From Winogradskyella haliclonae (lineage in GTDB: Bacteria; Bacteroidota; Bacteroidia; Flavobacteriales; Flavobacteriaceae): a stretch of DNA of 64,000 nt. Positions within the stretch are counted from its first letter, which is position 1. Every line of letters begins with the position of its first letter. A program made the position numbers and the translations under genes. The stretch lies in NCBI RefSeq assembly GCF_014635865.1, contig NZ_BMDQ01000002.1, positions 124,001-188,000 on the forward strand. The letters run 5' to 3'. The notes below the pieces were generated by a model. It saw only the letters and a program-made list of their open reading frames with translations. It did no database searches and was not told where the DNA came from. Shown in pieces: positions 8,340 through 16,603 of the stretch.

Positions 8340-8996
8340 TCACTTTCTCTTTTTATGATAATCATCCAATACAGATTTGCGTCCAATGGTTTTGGTAATG
8401 ATATCTTTTTCCAAATCCCAACCTCTAGCAGGAGAGTATTCTCGTCCATACCATATAATCTGAAGGTGCAAATCATTCCACAATTCTTTAGGGAATAGGC
8501 GTTTGGCATCTTTTTCGGTTTGGATTACGTTTTTGCCATTGGTTAAATTCCAACGATACATAAGTCTATGGATATGTGTATCTACAGGAAATGCAGGAAT
8601 TCCAAATGCCTGAGATAAAACCACAGCAGCGGTTTTATGACCAACAGCTGGTAACGCTTCAAGTTCTTCGTAGGTCTTTGGAACTTCCCCGTTGTGTTTG
8701 TCTATAAGAATGTGCGACAATCCATAAATACCTTTACTTTTCATTGGTGATAAGCCTACCGGTTTTATAATTTCTCGGATTTTTTCAACCGAAAGTTTAA
8801 TCATATCATATGGGTTGTCCGCTTGTTTAAATAATAATGGTGTTATTTGATTAACTCTTACATCTGTGCTTTGTGCAGACATTAATACCGCTATTAAAAG
8901 TGTGTAAGGATCTTTATGGTCTAAAGGAATTGGGATTTCTGGATATAATTCTTTTAACGTAGATATAACAAACTCTACCTTTTCTTGCTTAGTCAT
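8340..8996 (-). CDS. nth: Endonuclease III homologue without the Fe-S cluster ligands
   Basis: 218 aa, close to the E. coli Nth length. This family is the bifunctional DNA glycosylase/AP lyase for oxidised pyrimidines in base excision repair. The HhH motif is LPAVGHKTAAVV, with the catalytic lysine K121, and the catalytic aspartate is D139 in FPVDTHIHR. The C-terminal region, which in most Nth proteins carries C-x6-C-x2-C-x5-C for a [4Fe-4S] cluster, reads YGREYSPARGWDLEKDI, and the whole protein contains no cysteine. The catalytic residues are intact, so it is probably an active cluster-less form. It diverges from the Bcp gene across 34 bases. Confidence 0.92.
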   Translation of the reverse strand: MTKQEKVEFVISTLKELYPEIPIPLDHKDPYTLLIAVLMSAQSTDVRVNQITPLLFKQADNPYDMIKLSVEKIREIIKPVGLSPMKSKGIYGLSHILIDKHNGEVPKTYEELEALPAVGHKTAAVVLSQAFGIPAFPVDTHIHRLMYRWNLTNGKNVIQTEKDAKRLFPKELWNDLHLQIIWYGREYSPARGWDLEKDIITKTIGRKSVLDDYHKKRK

Positions 8997-9016
8997 TCAT
9001 TGTATTTTTACAAAAA

Positions 9017-9024
9017 CAAATTTA
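9017..9024 (-). promoter_or_regulatory. -10 element TAAATTTG upstream of nth
   Basis: A TAnnTTTG match on the minus strand, 20 bases upstream of the nth ATG, in the 34-bp gap shared with the divergent peroxiredoxin gene. TATTTTTA at 9003-9010 is a near-match that could serve the plus strand. Confidence 0.5.
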
Positions 9025-9030
9025 AAAAAT

Positions 9031-9486
9031 ATGAACACATTAAAAGCGGGTGATAAAGTACCAAATTTTACAGTTAATGATCAAGATGGGAATCCAGTAT
9101 CGTTATCACATTATAAAGGGAAAAAGCTAGTAGTTTTTTTCTATCCTAAAGCTAATACACCTACATGTACAGTTGAAGCATGTAATATTGGTGAGAATTA
9201 CAAAGCTTTGCAGGATGCTGGTTTTGAGATCCTAGGTGTTAGCGCCGATTCTGAAAAGCGCCAATCTAATTTTAAAAATAAATTTGATTTTCCATATCCA
9301 CTACTTGCTGATACAGAAAAAGAAGTTATTAATGCTTTTGGTGTTTGGGGACCCAAAAAGTTTATGGGACGTGAATTTGATGGTATTCATAGAGTAACAT
9401 TTATAATCAATGAAGAAGGTGTAGTAGATAGAGTTATAGATAAAGTCAAAGCTAAAATTCATTCCGAACAGATTTTAGATGCCTAA
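9031..9486 (+). CDS. bcp: Thioredoxin-dependent thiol peroxidase (Bcp/PrxQ)
   Basis: A 151-aa peroxiredoxin of the Bcp/PrxQ type, which reduces peroxides with electrons from thioredoxin in the cytoplasm. The active-site stretch is FFYPKANTPTCTVEAC, with the peroxidatic cysteine C46 and the resolving cysteine C51 five residues later, as in PrxQ proteins. VSADS and the R in IHRVTFI fit the fold. The gene stands alone, diverges from nth, and ends at a strong bidirectional terminator. Confidence 0.96.
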   Translation: MNTLKAGDKVPNFTVNDQDGNPVSLSHYKGKKLVVFFYPKANTPTCTVEACNIGENYKALQDAGFEILGVSADSEKRQSNFKNKFDFPYPLLADTEKEVINAFGVWGPKKFMGREFDGIHRVTFIINEEGVVDRVIDKVKAKIHSEQILDA

Positions 9487-9502
9487 CAAAAGCATAAAGC
9501 AA

Positions 9503-9536
9503 AAAAAAGACAACTATTTAATAGTTGTCTTTTTTA
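9503..9536. terminator. Bidirectional terminator between bcp and the 483-aa gene
   Basis: GACAACTAT (9509-9517) and ATAGTTGTC (9521-9529) form a 9-bp stem with a 3-base loop. It is flanked by a run of A on the left and T on the right, so it can act on both strands. Confidence 0.85.
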
Positions 9537-9551
9537 TACCTCTTTATCAGA

Positions 9552-11003
9552 TTATTTGTGCATCACCTCTTCAGATTCACAGCCAAATAAACTTTTTTCT
9601 TTAATAAGTTTAGCCACACCTTCTGGTAACATTTCTTCCCATCCGTCTTCTCCAGTAGCAATTTTCGCCAACACTTTTCTTGAGAAAATTGATAGAATAG
9701 AAGGGTCATAATCATTAATATCTACCACTTTTCCATTGTATTTAAAGAACTTGTAAAGCTCTTTCATACGAGGATGCACTTTTAGATTTTCACTAGATGT
9801 AATACTTCCATCTTCATTTACCATTGGATATAGGTAAACACGTAAATCTTTATAGAATAATTTACCAAAAGCTTCTAGGATTCCTCCACTTAAATGACGG
9901 TAATATTTTTCATCGAAAATATCTACTAAATTATTAACACCCATGGCTAATCCCATACGAGCTCTAGAATATTGAGAAAAATATTCAACCAATCTATAGT
10001 ATTCTTTAAAGTTAGATATCAATACTGTTTGTCCTAATGAACAGAGTAGACGAGCTCTATCCATAAAATCTTGCTCATCAATCTCGCCTTCAGCACGAAG
10101 GTTAGAAAGCGTAATTTCAAAGATAACTTGGGTTTTCTCTTTATTGACCTTATTTTCTTTTATGAACATTTCGTAAGATTTCTCAAACATGTCCATATTT
10201 ACTTTGGTAACTGGTCTAAAACTTCCTCTTAGAGTCAATATGTTCTTTTTGTATAATACACGTGCAGGTAACACATTGTTACCATCAGGCGCAAACATTA
10301 CAGCATCAGTCATTCCGTTTTTTACCAACTGAAGACTCATTAACCTGTTATCGACATTTTCAAAAACAGGCCCAGAAAAGTTAATAGTATCAATTTCTAA
10401 TTGATCTTTGTCTAAATGATCGTATAAATAACGTAATAATTTCCTTGGTTCATTGTATTTATAAAACGCACCATAAATAAGATTTGTTCCAAGTACGCCT
10501 AAGGTTTCTTGCTGTAACCTTGCATCGTTTTCTTTAAATCTTATATGCAGTACAATTTCATTGTATGCGGCACCTGGCTCTACTTGGTATTTTATTCCAA
10601 CCCAACCATGTCCTTTGTATTTTTTTGCAAAATCAATTGTGGCAACTGTGTTAGCATAAGTAAAGAAGATTTTATTAGGATGCTTATCTCTAGTGATACG
10701 CTGCTCGATGAGATTCATCTCATGATTAAGCATTTTTCTTAGTCTTGCTTCGGTAACATAACGTTTGTCATTTTCAATACCATATATAGCATCACTAAAA
10801 TCCTTGTCATATGCTGACATCGTTTTTGCAATAGTACCAGAAGCGCCTCCAGCCCTAAAAAACTGTCTCACAGTTTCTTGTCCAGCTCCAATCTCAGCAA
10901 AGGTACCGTATATATCTGCATTTAAGTTTATGCGAAGGCATTTGTCTTTTAGAGACGGAATGTTTTCAAACTCTTTATCCGCTCTATACTTAATTTCGTT
11001 CAT
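9552..11003 (-). CDS. Conserved 483-aa protein of unknown function
   Basis: A long soluble protein without signal peptide or membrane segment. Striking elements are GTFAEIGAGQETVRQFFRAGG near residue 35, YGIENDKRYVTEARL near 75, FFTYANTVATIDFA near 113, FSGPVFENVDNRLMSLQLVK near 210 and LSGGILEAFGKLFYKDL near 370. I recall the family as strongly conserved across Bacteroidota and sometimes labelled 'nicotinate-nucleotide adenylyltransferase'. I see no HxGH-type nucleotidyltransferase motif that would justify that label. It stands alone, with its own promoter facing the phosphodiesterase gene and a terminator behind it. Confidence 0.85.
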   Translation of the reverse strand: MNEIKYRADKEFENIPSLKDKCLRINLNADIYGTFAEIGAGQETVRQFFRAGGASGTIAKTMSAYDKDFSDAIYGIENDKRYVTEARLRKMLNHEMNLIEQRITRDKHPNKIFFTYANTVATIDFAKKYKGHGWVGIKYQVEPGAAYNEIVLHIRFKENDARLQQETLGVLGTNLIYGAFYKYNEPRKLLRYLYDHLDKDQLEIDTINFSGPVFENVDNRLMSLQLVKNGMTDAVMFAPDGNNVLPARVLYKKNILTLRGSFRPVTKVNMDMFEKSYEMFIKENKVNKEKTQVIFEITLSNLRAEGEIDEQDFMDRARLLCSLGQTVLISNFKEYYRLVEYFSQYSRARMGLAMGVNNLVDIFDEKYYRHLSGGILEAFGKLFYKDLRVYLYPMVNEDGSITSSENLKVHPRMKELYKFFKYNGKVVDINDYDPSILSIFSRKVLAKIATGEDGWEEMLPEGVAKLIKEKSLFGCESEEVMHK

Positions 11004-11026
11004 CTGTGTTGAATTTTCAAGCTATA

Positions 11027-11034
11027 CAAAGGTA
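11027..11034 (-). promoter_or_regulatory. -10 element TACCTTTG upstream of the 483-aa gene
   Basis: A TAnnTTTG match on the minus strand, 23 bases upstream of the ATG at 11003. Confidence 0.5.
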
Positions 11035-11066
11035 CTATTTTAGCATAGCAAACAAAAAAATAAGCT

Positions 11067-11074
11067 TATTTTTG
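11067..11074 (+). promoter_or_regulatory. -10 element TATTTTTG upstream of the MBL-fold gene
   Basis: A TAnnTTTG match 17 bases upstream of the TTG start at 11092. The two divergent -10 boxes in this gap are only 32 bases apart. Confidence 0.5.
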
Positions 11075-11091
11075 TTTTAAACTTAACACTA

Positions 11092-11853
11092 TTGAAAGTT
11101 ACATTTCTTGGTACTGGAACATCTCAAGGAATTCCTATTATTGGAAGCACACATCCAGTTTGTTTAAGTGACAATCCTAAGGATAAAAGATTACGCGTAT
11201 CGGTCTTAATCGAATGGGATAATTACACTTACGTTGTTGACTGTGGACCAGACTTTAGACAGCAAATGCTTAGAGCAAACTGTGCAAAGTTAGATGGTAT
11301 TATTTTTACGCATGAGCATGCAGATCATATTATGGGTCTCGATGATATTAGGCCATTCTTTTTCAAACAAGGCGCTATAGATATATATGCTCATAAACGC
11401 GTAATAAAAGCTCTCGAGCGCACATTCGCTTATATTTTTGAAACTGAAAACAAGTATCCTGGAGCGCCAAGTGTTAATGAAAATTATATAGATGGGAAAC
11501 CGTTTATAGTTGGTGATTTGCAAATCGTGCCAATTGAAGGTCTACATAATAAGCTTCAGGTTTACGGTTATAGGTTTGATAAGTTTGCCTACTTGACGGA
11601 TATGAAAACCGTAGCTGATTCTGAAATTAAAAAATTGAAAAATCTTGAAGTTCTAGTTATTAATGCTCTACGTGAAGAGCCTCATGAGTCACATTTTAAT
11701 TTAGAAGAAGCTTTAGATTTTATAGACAAAGTAAAGCCTAAGAGCGCATATTTGACTCATATTAGCCATCTTTTAGGCTTCCATGATGATGTGCAACAAA
11801 AATTACCAGAAAACGTTTATTTAGCTTACGATAACCTTCAAATAACAATTTAG
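11092..11853 (+). CDS. Metallo-beta-lactamase-fold hydrolase, PhnP-like
   Basis: 253 aa beginning at a TTG codon, which gives the natural N-terminus MKVTFLGTGTSQGIP. The metal motif is THEHADH, with H74, H76, D78 and H79. Further ligands are probably the aspartate in YLTDM near residue 165 and the histidine in YLTHISH near 223. The GTGTSQG start and spacing resemble PhnP (cyclic phosphate phosphodiesterase) and short tRNase Z-like proteins. The substrate is unknown, probably a phosphodiester. The next gene follows after three bases and is likely co-transcribed. Confidence 0.85.
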   Translation: MKVTFLGTGTSQGIPIIGSTHPVCLSDNPKDKRLRVSVLIEWDNYTYVVDCGPDFRQQMLRANCAKLDGIIFTHEHADHIMGLDDIRPFFFKQGAIDIYAHKRVIKALERTFAYIFETENKYPGAPSVNENYIDGKPFIVGDLQIVPIEGLHNKLQVYGYRFDKFAYLTDMKTVADSEIKKLKNLEVLVINALREEPHESHFNLEEALDFIDKVKPKSAYLTHISHLLGFHDDVQQKLPENVYLAYDNLQITI

Positions 11854-11856
11854 AAT

Positions 11857-12360
11857 ATGAAAAGTAGAATCTTTATGTACTTGTTTATTTTTTCAGTATT
11901 GTTAATAATATTTCAATATGTGAATTCAAAAAGTATAATTGATGAATATGAAAAGGATATTAAGACTTATAAATCTAATATTGCAGATTTTGAAAATGAA
12001 CAAACCTTATTGAATGATAAAATTTTTGATTTATCAAATTTTAGTATCAATGGAAATGAAGAGGCGTTTACATATTTCGAAGACCAAGGTATTAATGCTG
12101 ATGAGTTAATATTAAAGCTCAAAGATGGTTTGTTAGAAATGAATGCGCATAAAGGCATTGACCATCCAATAATTCCTTATGCATCAATGACAGAATCTAG
12201 AATAATCATTGACCAAATTAGGATTCTTAATCATAAATGGATACTTACTAGTTTTACTGATGGAAAACACTCTGGTGAACTTTTTATCAATTACGAAGTA
12301 AATAATAAAGGTGAACTTGAGTATAAGTTAACAGATTATTTTCTATATCCAATTAGCTAA
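11857..12360 (+). CDS. Membrane-anchored protein of unknown function
   Basis: 167 aa. An N-terminal hydrophobic helix (about residues 5-23) probably anchors the protein in the inner membrane. A charged, coiled-coil-like segment (about 25-60) and a C-terminal domain follow, the latter containing WILTSFTDGKHSGEL and ending YFLYPIS. I do not recognise the family. It follows the PhnP-like gene by three bases. Its TAA stop overlaps the TAG stop of the convergent esterase gene (CTAA at 12357-12360), with no terminator between them. Confidence 0.7.
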   Translation: MKSRIFMYLFIFSVLLIIFQYVNSKSIIDEYEKDIKTYKSNIADFENEQTLLNDKIFDLSNFSINGNEEAFTYFEDQGINADELILKLKDGLLEMNAHKGIDHPIIPYASMTESRIIIDQIRILNHKWILTSFTDGKHSGELFINYEVNNKGELEYKLTDYFLYPIS

Positions 12361-13004
12361 ATCCGTTTTTCTAACCAATCTTTAAATTCATAGAAATTTT
12401 GTGGCGCAACACCGTGCCCAACAGGGAATTCACTATAAGTATTATTTATATCTAAGCTGTCTAAAAACGGTTTGCAACGACGTGCCCAATCTACAGGAAT
12501 AACTTGGTCTACACTTCCATGAGAACAGTAAAAGTCAAGGTGTTTGCAACTGTTTTTATCTAATTCTCCAGGTAAAATGGCTTCATTGATATACCCGCTT
12601 AACGCAACTATATTTTTTACCTTTTTTGGATAGGTGAGTGCTACTGAATAACTTAAAATTGTACCTTGACTAAAGCCTAGTAATGTAACGTTATCAGTAT
12701 CTATAGGATAAGTAGTGCAGGCATAATCTATAAATTTTGATAAAAGATCTCTTGAAGATTTAGCTTGCTCATCATCACTCCATTTCCCTTGTGTGGCATC
12801 AAAATTAATTGCGTACCACGCATTTCCATAAGGTTGCATTTGATATGGAGCTCTTACTGAAATGATATATAGTTCTTCAGGCAATTCTGCCGCAAAAGAA
12901 AACAAATCGTTTTCATCACTACCATAGCCATGACACATAATTAATAAAGGTACATTTTCTTTTAGCGTCGATGGACGTTTTATGTAATGAAGAGGCGCAG
13001 ACAT
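12357..13004 (-). CDS. Alpha/beta hydrolase, phospholipase/carboxylesterase family
   Basis: A 215-aa cytoplasmic enzyme of the short carboxylesterase (Abhydrolase_2) type. The catalytic triad is visible as S112 in LGFSQGT, D166 in GSVDQVIP and H197 in VGHGV. The oxyanion region is CHGYGSDEND near residues 24-33. It is the last gene of a tight minus-strand operon, three bases after the DUF4870-like gene. The natural substrate is unknown, probably a small ester or acyl-protein. Confidence 0.88.
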   Translation of the reverse strand: MSAPLHYIKRPSTLKENVPLLIMCHGYGSDENDLFSFAAELPEELYIISVRAPYQMQPYGNAWYAINFDATQGKWSDDEQAKSSRDLLSKFIDYACTTYPIDTDNVTLLGFSQGTILSYSVALTYPKKVKNIVALSGYINEAILPGELDKNSCKHLDFYCSHGSVDQVIPVDWARRCKPFLDSLDINNTYSEFPVGHGVAPQNFYEFKDWLEKRI

Positions 13005-13007
13005 AAT

Positions 13008-13337
13008 TTATTGTAAGGACTTAAAGATATTCTGAAATACATCTCCAACGAGAGGAAGCTTATGAAGTTTTCCAGTTACAGCTCCTATAATGCCATAAGC
13101 AAATAGTGCTAAAAAGAATATCCAAAACGAATAACTAATCATCCAACTATCAAATCCACTTACCATATAGGCTATGATAAAATACATTAACCAAAGCCCT
13201 AAGCCTTGCCTTACATGAAAAGCAGTAAAGGCATTTTTCTTATCCTGACTCATATAAAAGGCAATCAAAGTACCAATAACAGTGATGTAAGCTATTATAG
13301 CAAACTTTTTGCCTTCTTGAATAGTTTCTTCAGTCAT
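13008..13337 (-). CDS. Small Tic20/DUF4870-like membrane protein
   Basis: 109 aa with three hydrophobic helices (about residues 12-30, 45-65 and 68-90). The motif AFHVRQGLGLWLMYF between helices 1 and 2 is typical of the Tic20/DUF4870 group of small bacterial membrane proteins. Their function is unknown in bacteria. The gene sits one base after the dihydroorotase-like gene and three bases before the esterase gene in one operon. Confidence 0.8.
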   Translation of the reverse strand: MTEETIQEGKKFAIIAYITVIGTLIAFYMSQDKKNAFTAFHVRQGLGLWLMYFIIAYMVSGFDSWMISYSFWIFFLALFAYGIIGAVTGKLHKLPLVGDVFQNIFKSLQ

Positions 13338-13338
13338 T

Positions 13339-14592
13339 TTATGCTAATACAATTTTATTGTTAGAGATAATGCCGTAGACTTTTCCTTTTAGCTCAGAAC
13401 CTAAAAAGCTACTGTTTTTTGAGGTGGATGAAATGTCTTTTTTGCTAAACGTATATTTTAAATCAGGATTAAATAGTGAAAGATTAGCTTTCTGACCTTC
13501 AGAAATTTGTGTTTCTTCAACTCCAAATCTTGATTTCCCTTTCGTTAATATAGACACTGTTTTCTTGGTTGTAAATATATTTTGAAGCGCTCCAAAGGCT
13601 GACTCTAAACCAATAGTGCCATAAGCGGCATGGTCAAACTCAACTTTTTTGTGCTCAATATCAATAGGGTTGTGGTCAGTAGTTACCATATCTATTGTTC
13701 CGTCTCGAAGCCCTTTAACTAAAGCATCTGTATCTTCTTGTGTTCTAAGAGGTGGCATGACTTTAAAATTAGTGTCAAAATCCTGAAGCTCATTATCCGT
13801 AAAACACAAGTTATGTATTGCTACAGAACATGTGATATCTAACTTCTTAGCTTTTGCTTCACGAATTAATTCTACCGATTTTGCCGTACTTATGGTAGGT
13901 ATATGTAATTTACCTTCAGTATATTCTAAAAGAAATAAATCTCTCGCAATTTGCAATTCTTCCGCTAGCGTAGGATTACCTTTTAACCCAAGTTTTGTGC
14001 TATTTATATGCTCATTCATAACACCGAGTCCAGAAATTTTAGATTCTTGCGGATATGAAAGTACAAGGCCATCAAAACTACTGGCATATTGCAATGCTAT
14101 TTTTAAAAGATTAGGATTGCTTATTGGCTTCTTATAATCATAGAAAGCAACTGCACCTGCATTTTGCATGTCGTATAATTCAGCTAAATCTTTACATTCT
14201 GAACCTTTAGTTAGTGCTCCAATAGGTTTTAAATCAACAGCATGTTTATCTGCTTTTGCTAATACAAATGCAATATCAGCATTGCTATCTATTACGGGGT
14301 TTGTATTGGCATTAAGAGTAACAGAAGTAAATCCAGATTTTGCAGCGGTATCAAGACCATTTGCAATTGTTTCACGCTCTTCAAAGCCTGGTTCACCAAA
14401 AGAGACAGAACTATCAAACCATCCTTGAGACACATGGAGGTTATCTAATTTAATTTCTCTATAATTTTTGGGATTTGAAATGCGTTTAGAAATCTTAGTA
14501 ATAACGCCGTTCTCAATTAAAATATCAACAATCTGATTATGGAAATCACTTTTAGAATCGACGATTGTAGCAGATTTTAGGAGTGCATTCAT
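13339..14592 (-). CDS. Dihydroorotase-like protein lacking the HxH metal motif
   Basis: 417 aa of the amidohydrolase superfamily, closest by pattern to class I dihydroorotase (third step of UMP synthesis). The canonical D-x-H-x-H followed by REPG is here D60-S61-S62-V63-S64 followed by GEPG, so both binuclear-metal histidines are serines. Later elements remain: H in GKLHIPTIST, H in CSVAIHNLCFTD and TTDHNPI. I recall this divergent form as common in Flavobacteriaceae next to a canonical PyrC elsewhere in the genome. It may therefore be a non-catalytic or altered homologue. It overlaps the upstream BatA-like gene by four bases. Confidence 0.85.
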   Translation of the reverse strand: MNALLKSATIVDSKSDFHNQIVDILIENGVITKISKRISNPKNYREIKLDNLHVSQGWFDSSVSFGEPGFEERETIANGLDTAAKSGFTSVTLNANTNPVIDSNADIAFVLAKADKHAVDLKPIGALTKGSECKDLAELYDMQNAGAVAFYDYKKPISNPNLLKIALQYASSFDGLVLSYPQESKISGLGVMNEHINSTKLGLKGNPTLAEELQIARDLFLLEYTEGKLHIPTISTAKSVELIREAKAKKLDITCSVAIHNLCFTDNELQDFDTNFKVMPPLRTQEDTDALVKGLRDGTIDMVTTDHNPIDIEHKKVEFDHAAYGTIGLESAFGALQNIFTTKKTVSILTKGKSRFGVEETQISEGQKANLSLFNPDLKYTFSKKDISSTSKNSSFLGSELKGKVYGIISNNKIVLA

Positions 14593-16511
14593 TTAAGATA
14601 TTTTAAAATTAGCATTTCTATTATTAAAAATACTAGGGCAAAAATAACAAACCATTTCCATAGCGCATTAATACTAGAGTTACTTTTTATTGTTTCTATT
14701 GCAGAAACTAATGCAGAATCTACAGTATAAGCACTATTTGCGTTGAGTTTATTATAGCTGAGATTACTTTCAGAGCGCATGTAATTAAAACTCAGTTTTA
14801 ACAATTGATTGTCATTTTCTTTTACCTCCAATATCCCAGCAGTTCTTGGGTATTCATCAGTAGTAATACTTACTTTTTTACTAAAAGTTTGCTGTAGTGG
14901 AATGACTTTATCGTCATTCTTTTCTAGACTTAATATGGCATCTTGAGATAGCTGTATGTTAATGTCAATGGTATTTGTATTTCCTATTGAGTAGTATAGT
15001 TTTGGCAGTTCTAGACTCTGCTTTCCAATATTGTAAAGTACTGGGACGATTAAAGGCGACTTTTTAAAGTTGCTATTAGTATTGTTTATGGCTGAAGTAA
15101 AAAGATAGGACTTTTCGTTACTGACAAGAAATGCGCTGTTGTCTTCGTAACCAAATACTGCATTGGCATTACTTGTTAAACTGTATGAGGTATTAATTTT
15201 TGGATACTGAAAATTACTAACGCGATTATAAAACGCATCTCTAATTATTGGATGATCATAATTAATATTAGCAACACGTTTTTCAGAATTATTTTTTTCA
15301 GAGTAACTAGGTAGTCTTAATGAATTAACTAATTGATTATAAGTATTTATAACCATATCTTCTGAAGGGATTATTAAAATACTACCACCATCAGATTTAA
15401 AGGCTTTCAATGCAATTATTAGCGCATTAGGAATTGTATTTAACTCATTTAATATGATTAGATTTTGAGCTTCAAGCTTACTGTAATCTAAGGATTTATA
15501 TGAGAAGGATTCATAGACAAATTCATCATCGGTATATAATTTTTTTAGAAAATCATCTGAAGCCTCATTAATACTTAACACTTTAATCTTTTCAGTTGAA
15601 TTAATATTAAAATAAAAATTGTTGTCATATTGTAGGCTGGCATCTTCTACAGATATTTGGCCATTGAACTCTGTATTTGTAGGGATTGTAAAAGTTGTTT
15701 TTGCTTCTTTTTCAATATCTAATGCTGTTTTGGCAGACAATGTTTCGTTGTTAAATAGTGATACCGAAACATTTTTTATGGGGTTACCTTGATTCGAAAG
15801 GACAGTGGTAAGTTCAATATTCTCTGTTGTATACTTTGAGATGTATAAGCTATCTATACTAATATTATTACTATATACAGCTTTTGGCTGGACTAATTTC
15901 AAAGCAATTGTACTATCAGTGTCAAATGCTAATGGCTCATCTTTTTGTTGAAAATCGGATACTAAAATTAAATTTTTTATAGATGCTTTATCTTTAGAGA
16001 AATATTGCTTCCCTTTTAAGTATGCAGATTTATATGATAATTGACTAGTAGAATGCTGTAGCTTTATCAAGTCATTAGCAATAGCTTTTACGGAAGTATT
16101 TCTATAAGCTTCATCGTTTGTATAGATTGTAATTTCATCTTCTTCTGTGTAAGCTCTCAATATATCTTGGATAGCTTCATTAAGTAAACTGCCATTATTG
16201 CCTTTAGCCTCCATGCTAAAGGAATTATCTAAATAAATTACCGTTTCATTTTTAGAATTAAAAGTATCAGATTTAGTGGTAAAAGGCTGCGCAAAGGCAA
16301 AAACTAAACATGCTAGAAGTAAAAGCCTGGCTAGTAAAGCTAACCATTTTTTTATTTGCGAGCTTTTGCGTGTTTGTAGCTTTACATTTTTTAGAAACTT
16401 CACATTTGTGAATGCAACTTTTTGAAAACGCCTTAATTGAAATAAATGAATAATAATTGGAATAAGCAGTAAGAGTAGTGCCCACAGAAGTTCAGGATAT
16501 TTAAACTGCAT
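14589..16511 (-). CDS. BatA-like membrane protein with von Willebrand factor A domain
   Basis: 640 aa. The N-terminus has the BatA signature: a first membrane helix (about residues 7-24), then HLFQLRRFQKVAFTNVKFLK, and a second helix (about 58-75). A vWA-like domain follows, with the MIDAS-type sequence YLDNSFSMEA (D-x-S-x-S) near residue 94. The middle is a large periplasmic region and the last 20 residues are another membrane helix. Bat proteins are membrane proteins linked to stress tolerance in Bacteroides; the exact role is unknown. It starts the five-kilobase operon that runs to 12357, from a TATATTTG promoter. Confidence 0.87.
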   Translation of the reverse strand: MQFKYPELLWALLLLLIPIIIHLFQLRRFQKVAFTNVKFLKNVKLQTRKSSQIKKWLALLARLLLLACLVFAFAQPFTTKSDTFNSKNETVIYLDNSFSMEAKGNNGSLLNEAIQDILRAYTEEDEITIYTNDEAYRNTSVKAIANDLIKLQHSTSQLSYKSAYLKGKQYFSKDKASIKNLILVSDFQQKDEPLAFDTDSTIALKLVQPKAVYSNNISIDSLYISKYTTENIELTTVLSNQGNPIKNVSVSLFNNETLSAKTALDIEKEAKTTFTIPTNTEFNGQISVEDASLQYDNNFYFNINSTEKIKVLSINEASDDFLKKLYTDDEFVYESFSYKSLDYSKLEAQNLIILNELNTIPNALIIALKAFKSDGGSILIIPSEDMVINTYNQLVNSLRLPSYSEKNNSEKRVANINYDHPIIRDAFYNRVSNFQYPKINTSYSLTSNANAVFGYEDNSAFLVSNEKSYLFTSAINNTNSNFKKSPLIVPVLYNIGKQSLELPKLYYSIGNTNTIDINIQLSQDAILSLEKNDDKVIPLQQTFSKKVSITTDEYPRTAGILEVKENDNQLLKLSFNYMRSESNLSYNKLNANSAYTVDSALVSAIETIKSNSSINALWKWFVIFALVFLIIEMLILKYLK

Positions 16512-16541
16512 TCGCTTATATTATCAATTAATAGTTAATTT

Positions 16542-16549
16542 CAAATATA
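16542..16549 (-). promoter_or_regulatory. -10 element TATATTTG for the BatA-like operon
   Basis: A TAnnTTTG match on the minus strand, 30 bases upstream of the ATG at 16511; the likely promoter for the four genes down to 12357. Confidence 0.55.
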
Positions 16550-16603
16550 GGCATTGGTAGAAAATTACAAAGCTTCGGTTTTGAGAAATTTAACGTTTTA
16601 CGC

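Noticed and set aside
13832..14137. 101-codon plus-strand frame inside the dihydroorotase-like gene
   Set aside because: It is antisense to a supported gene and has no recognisable domain.
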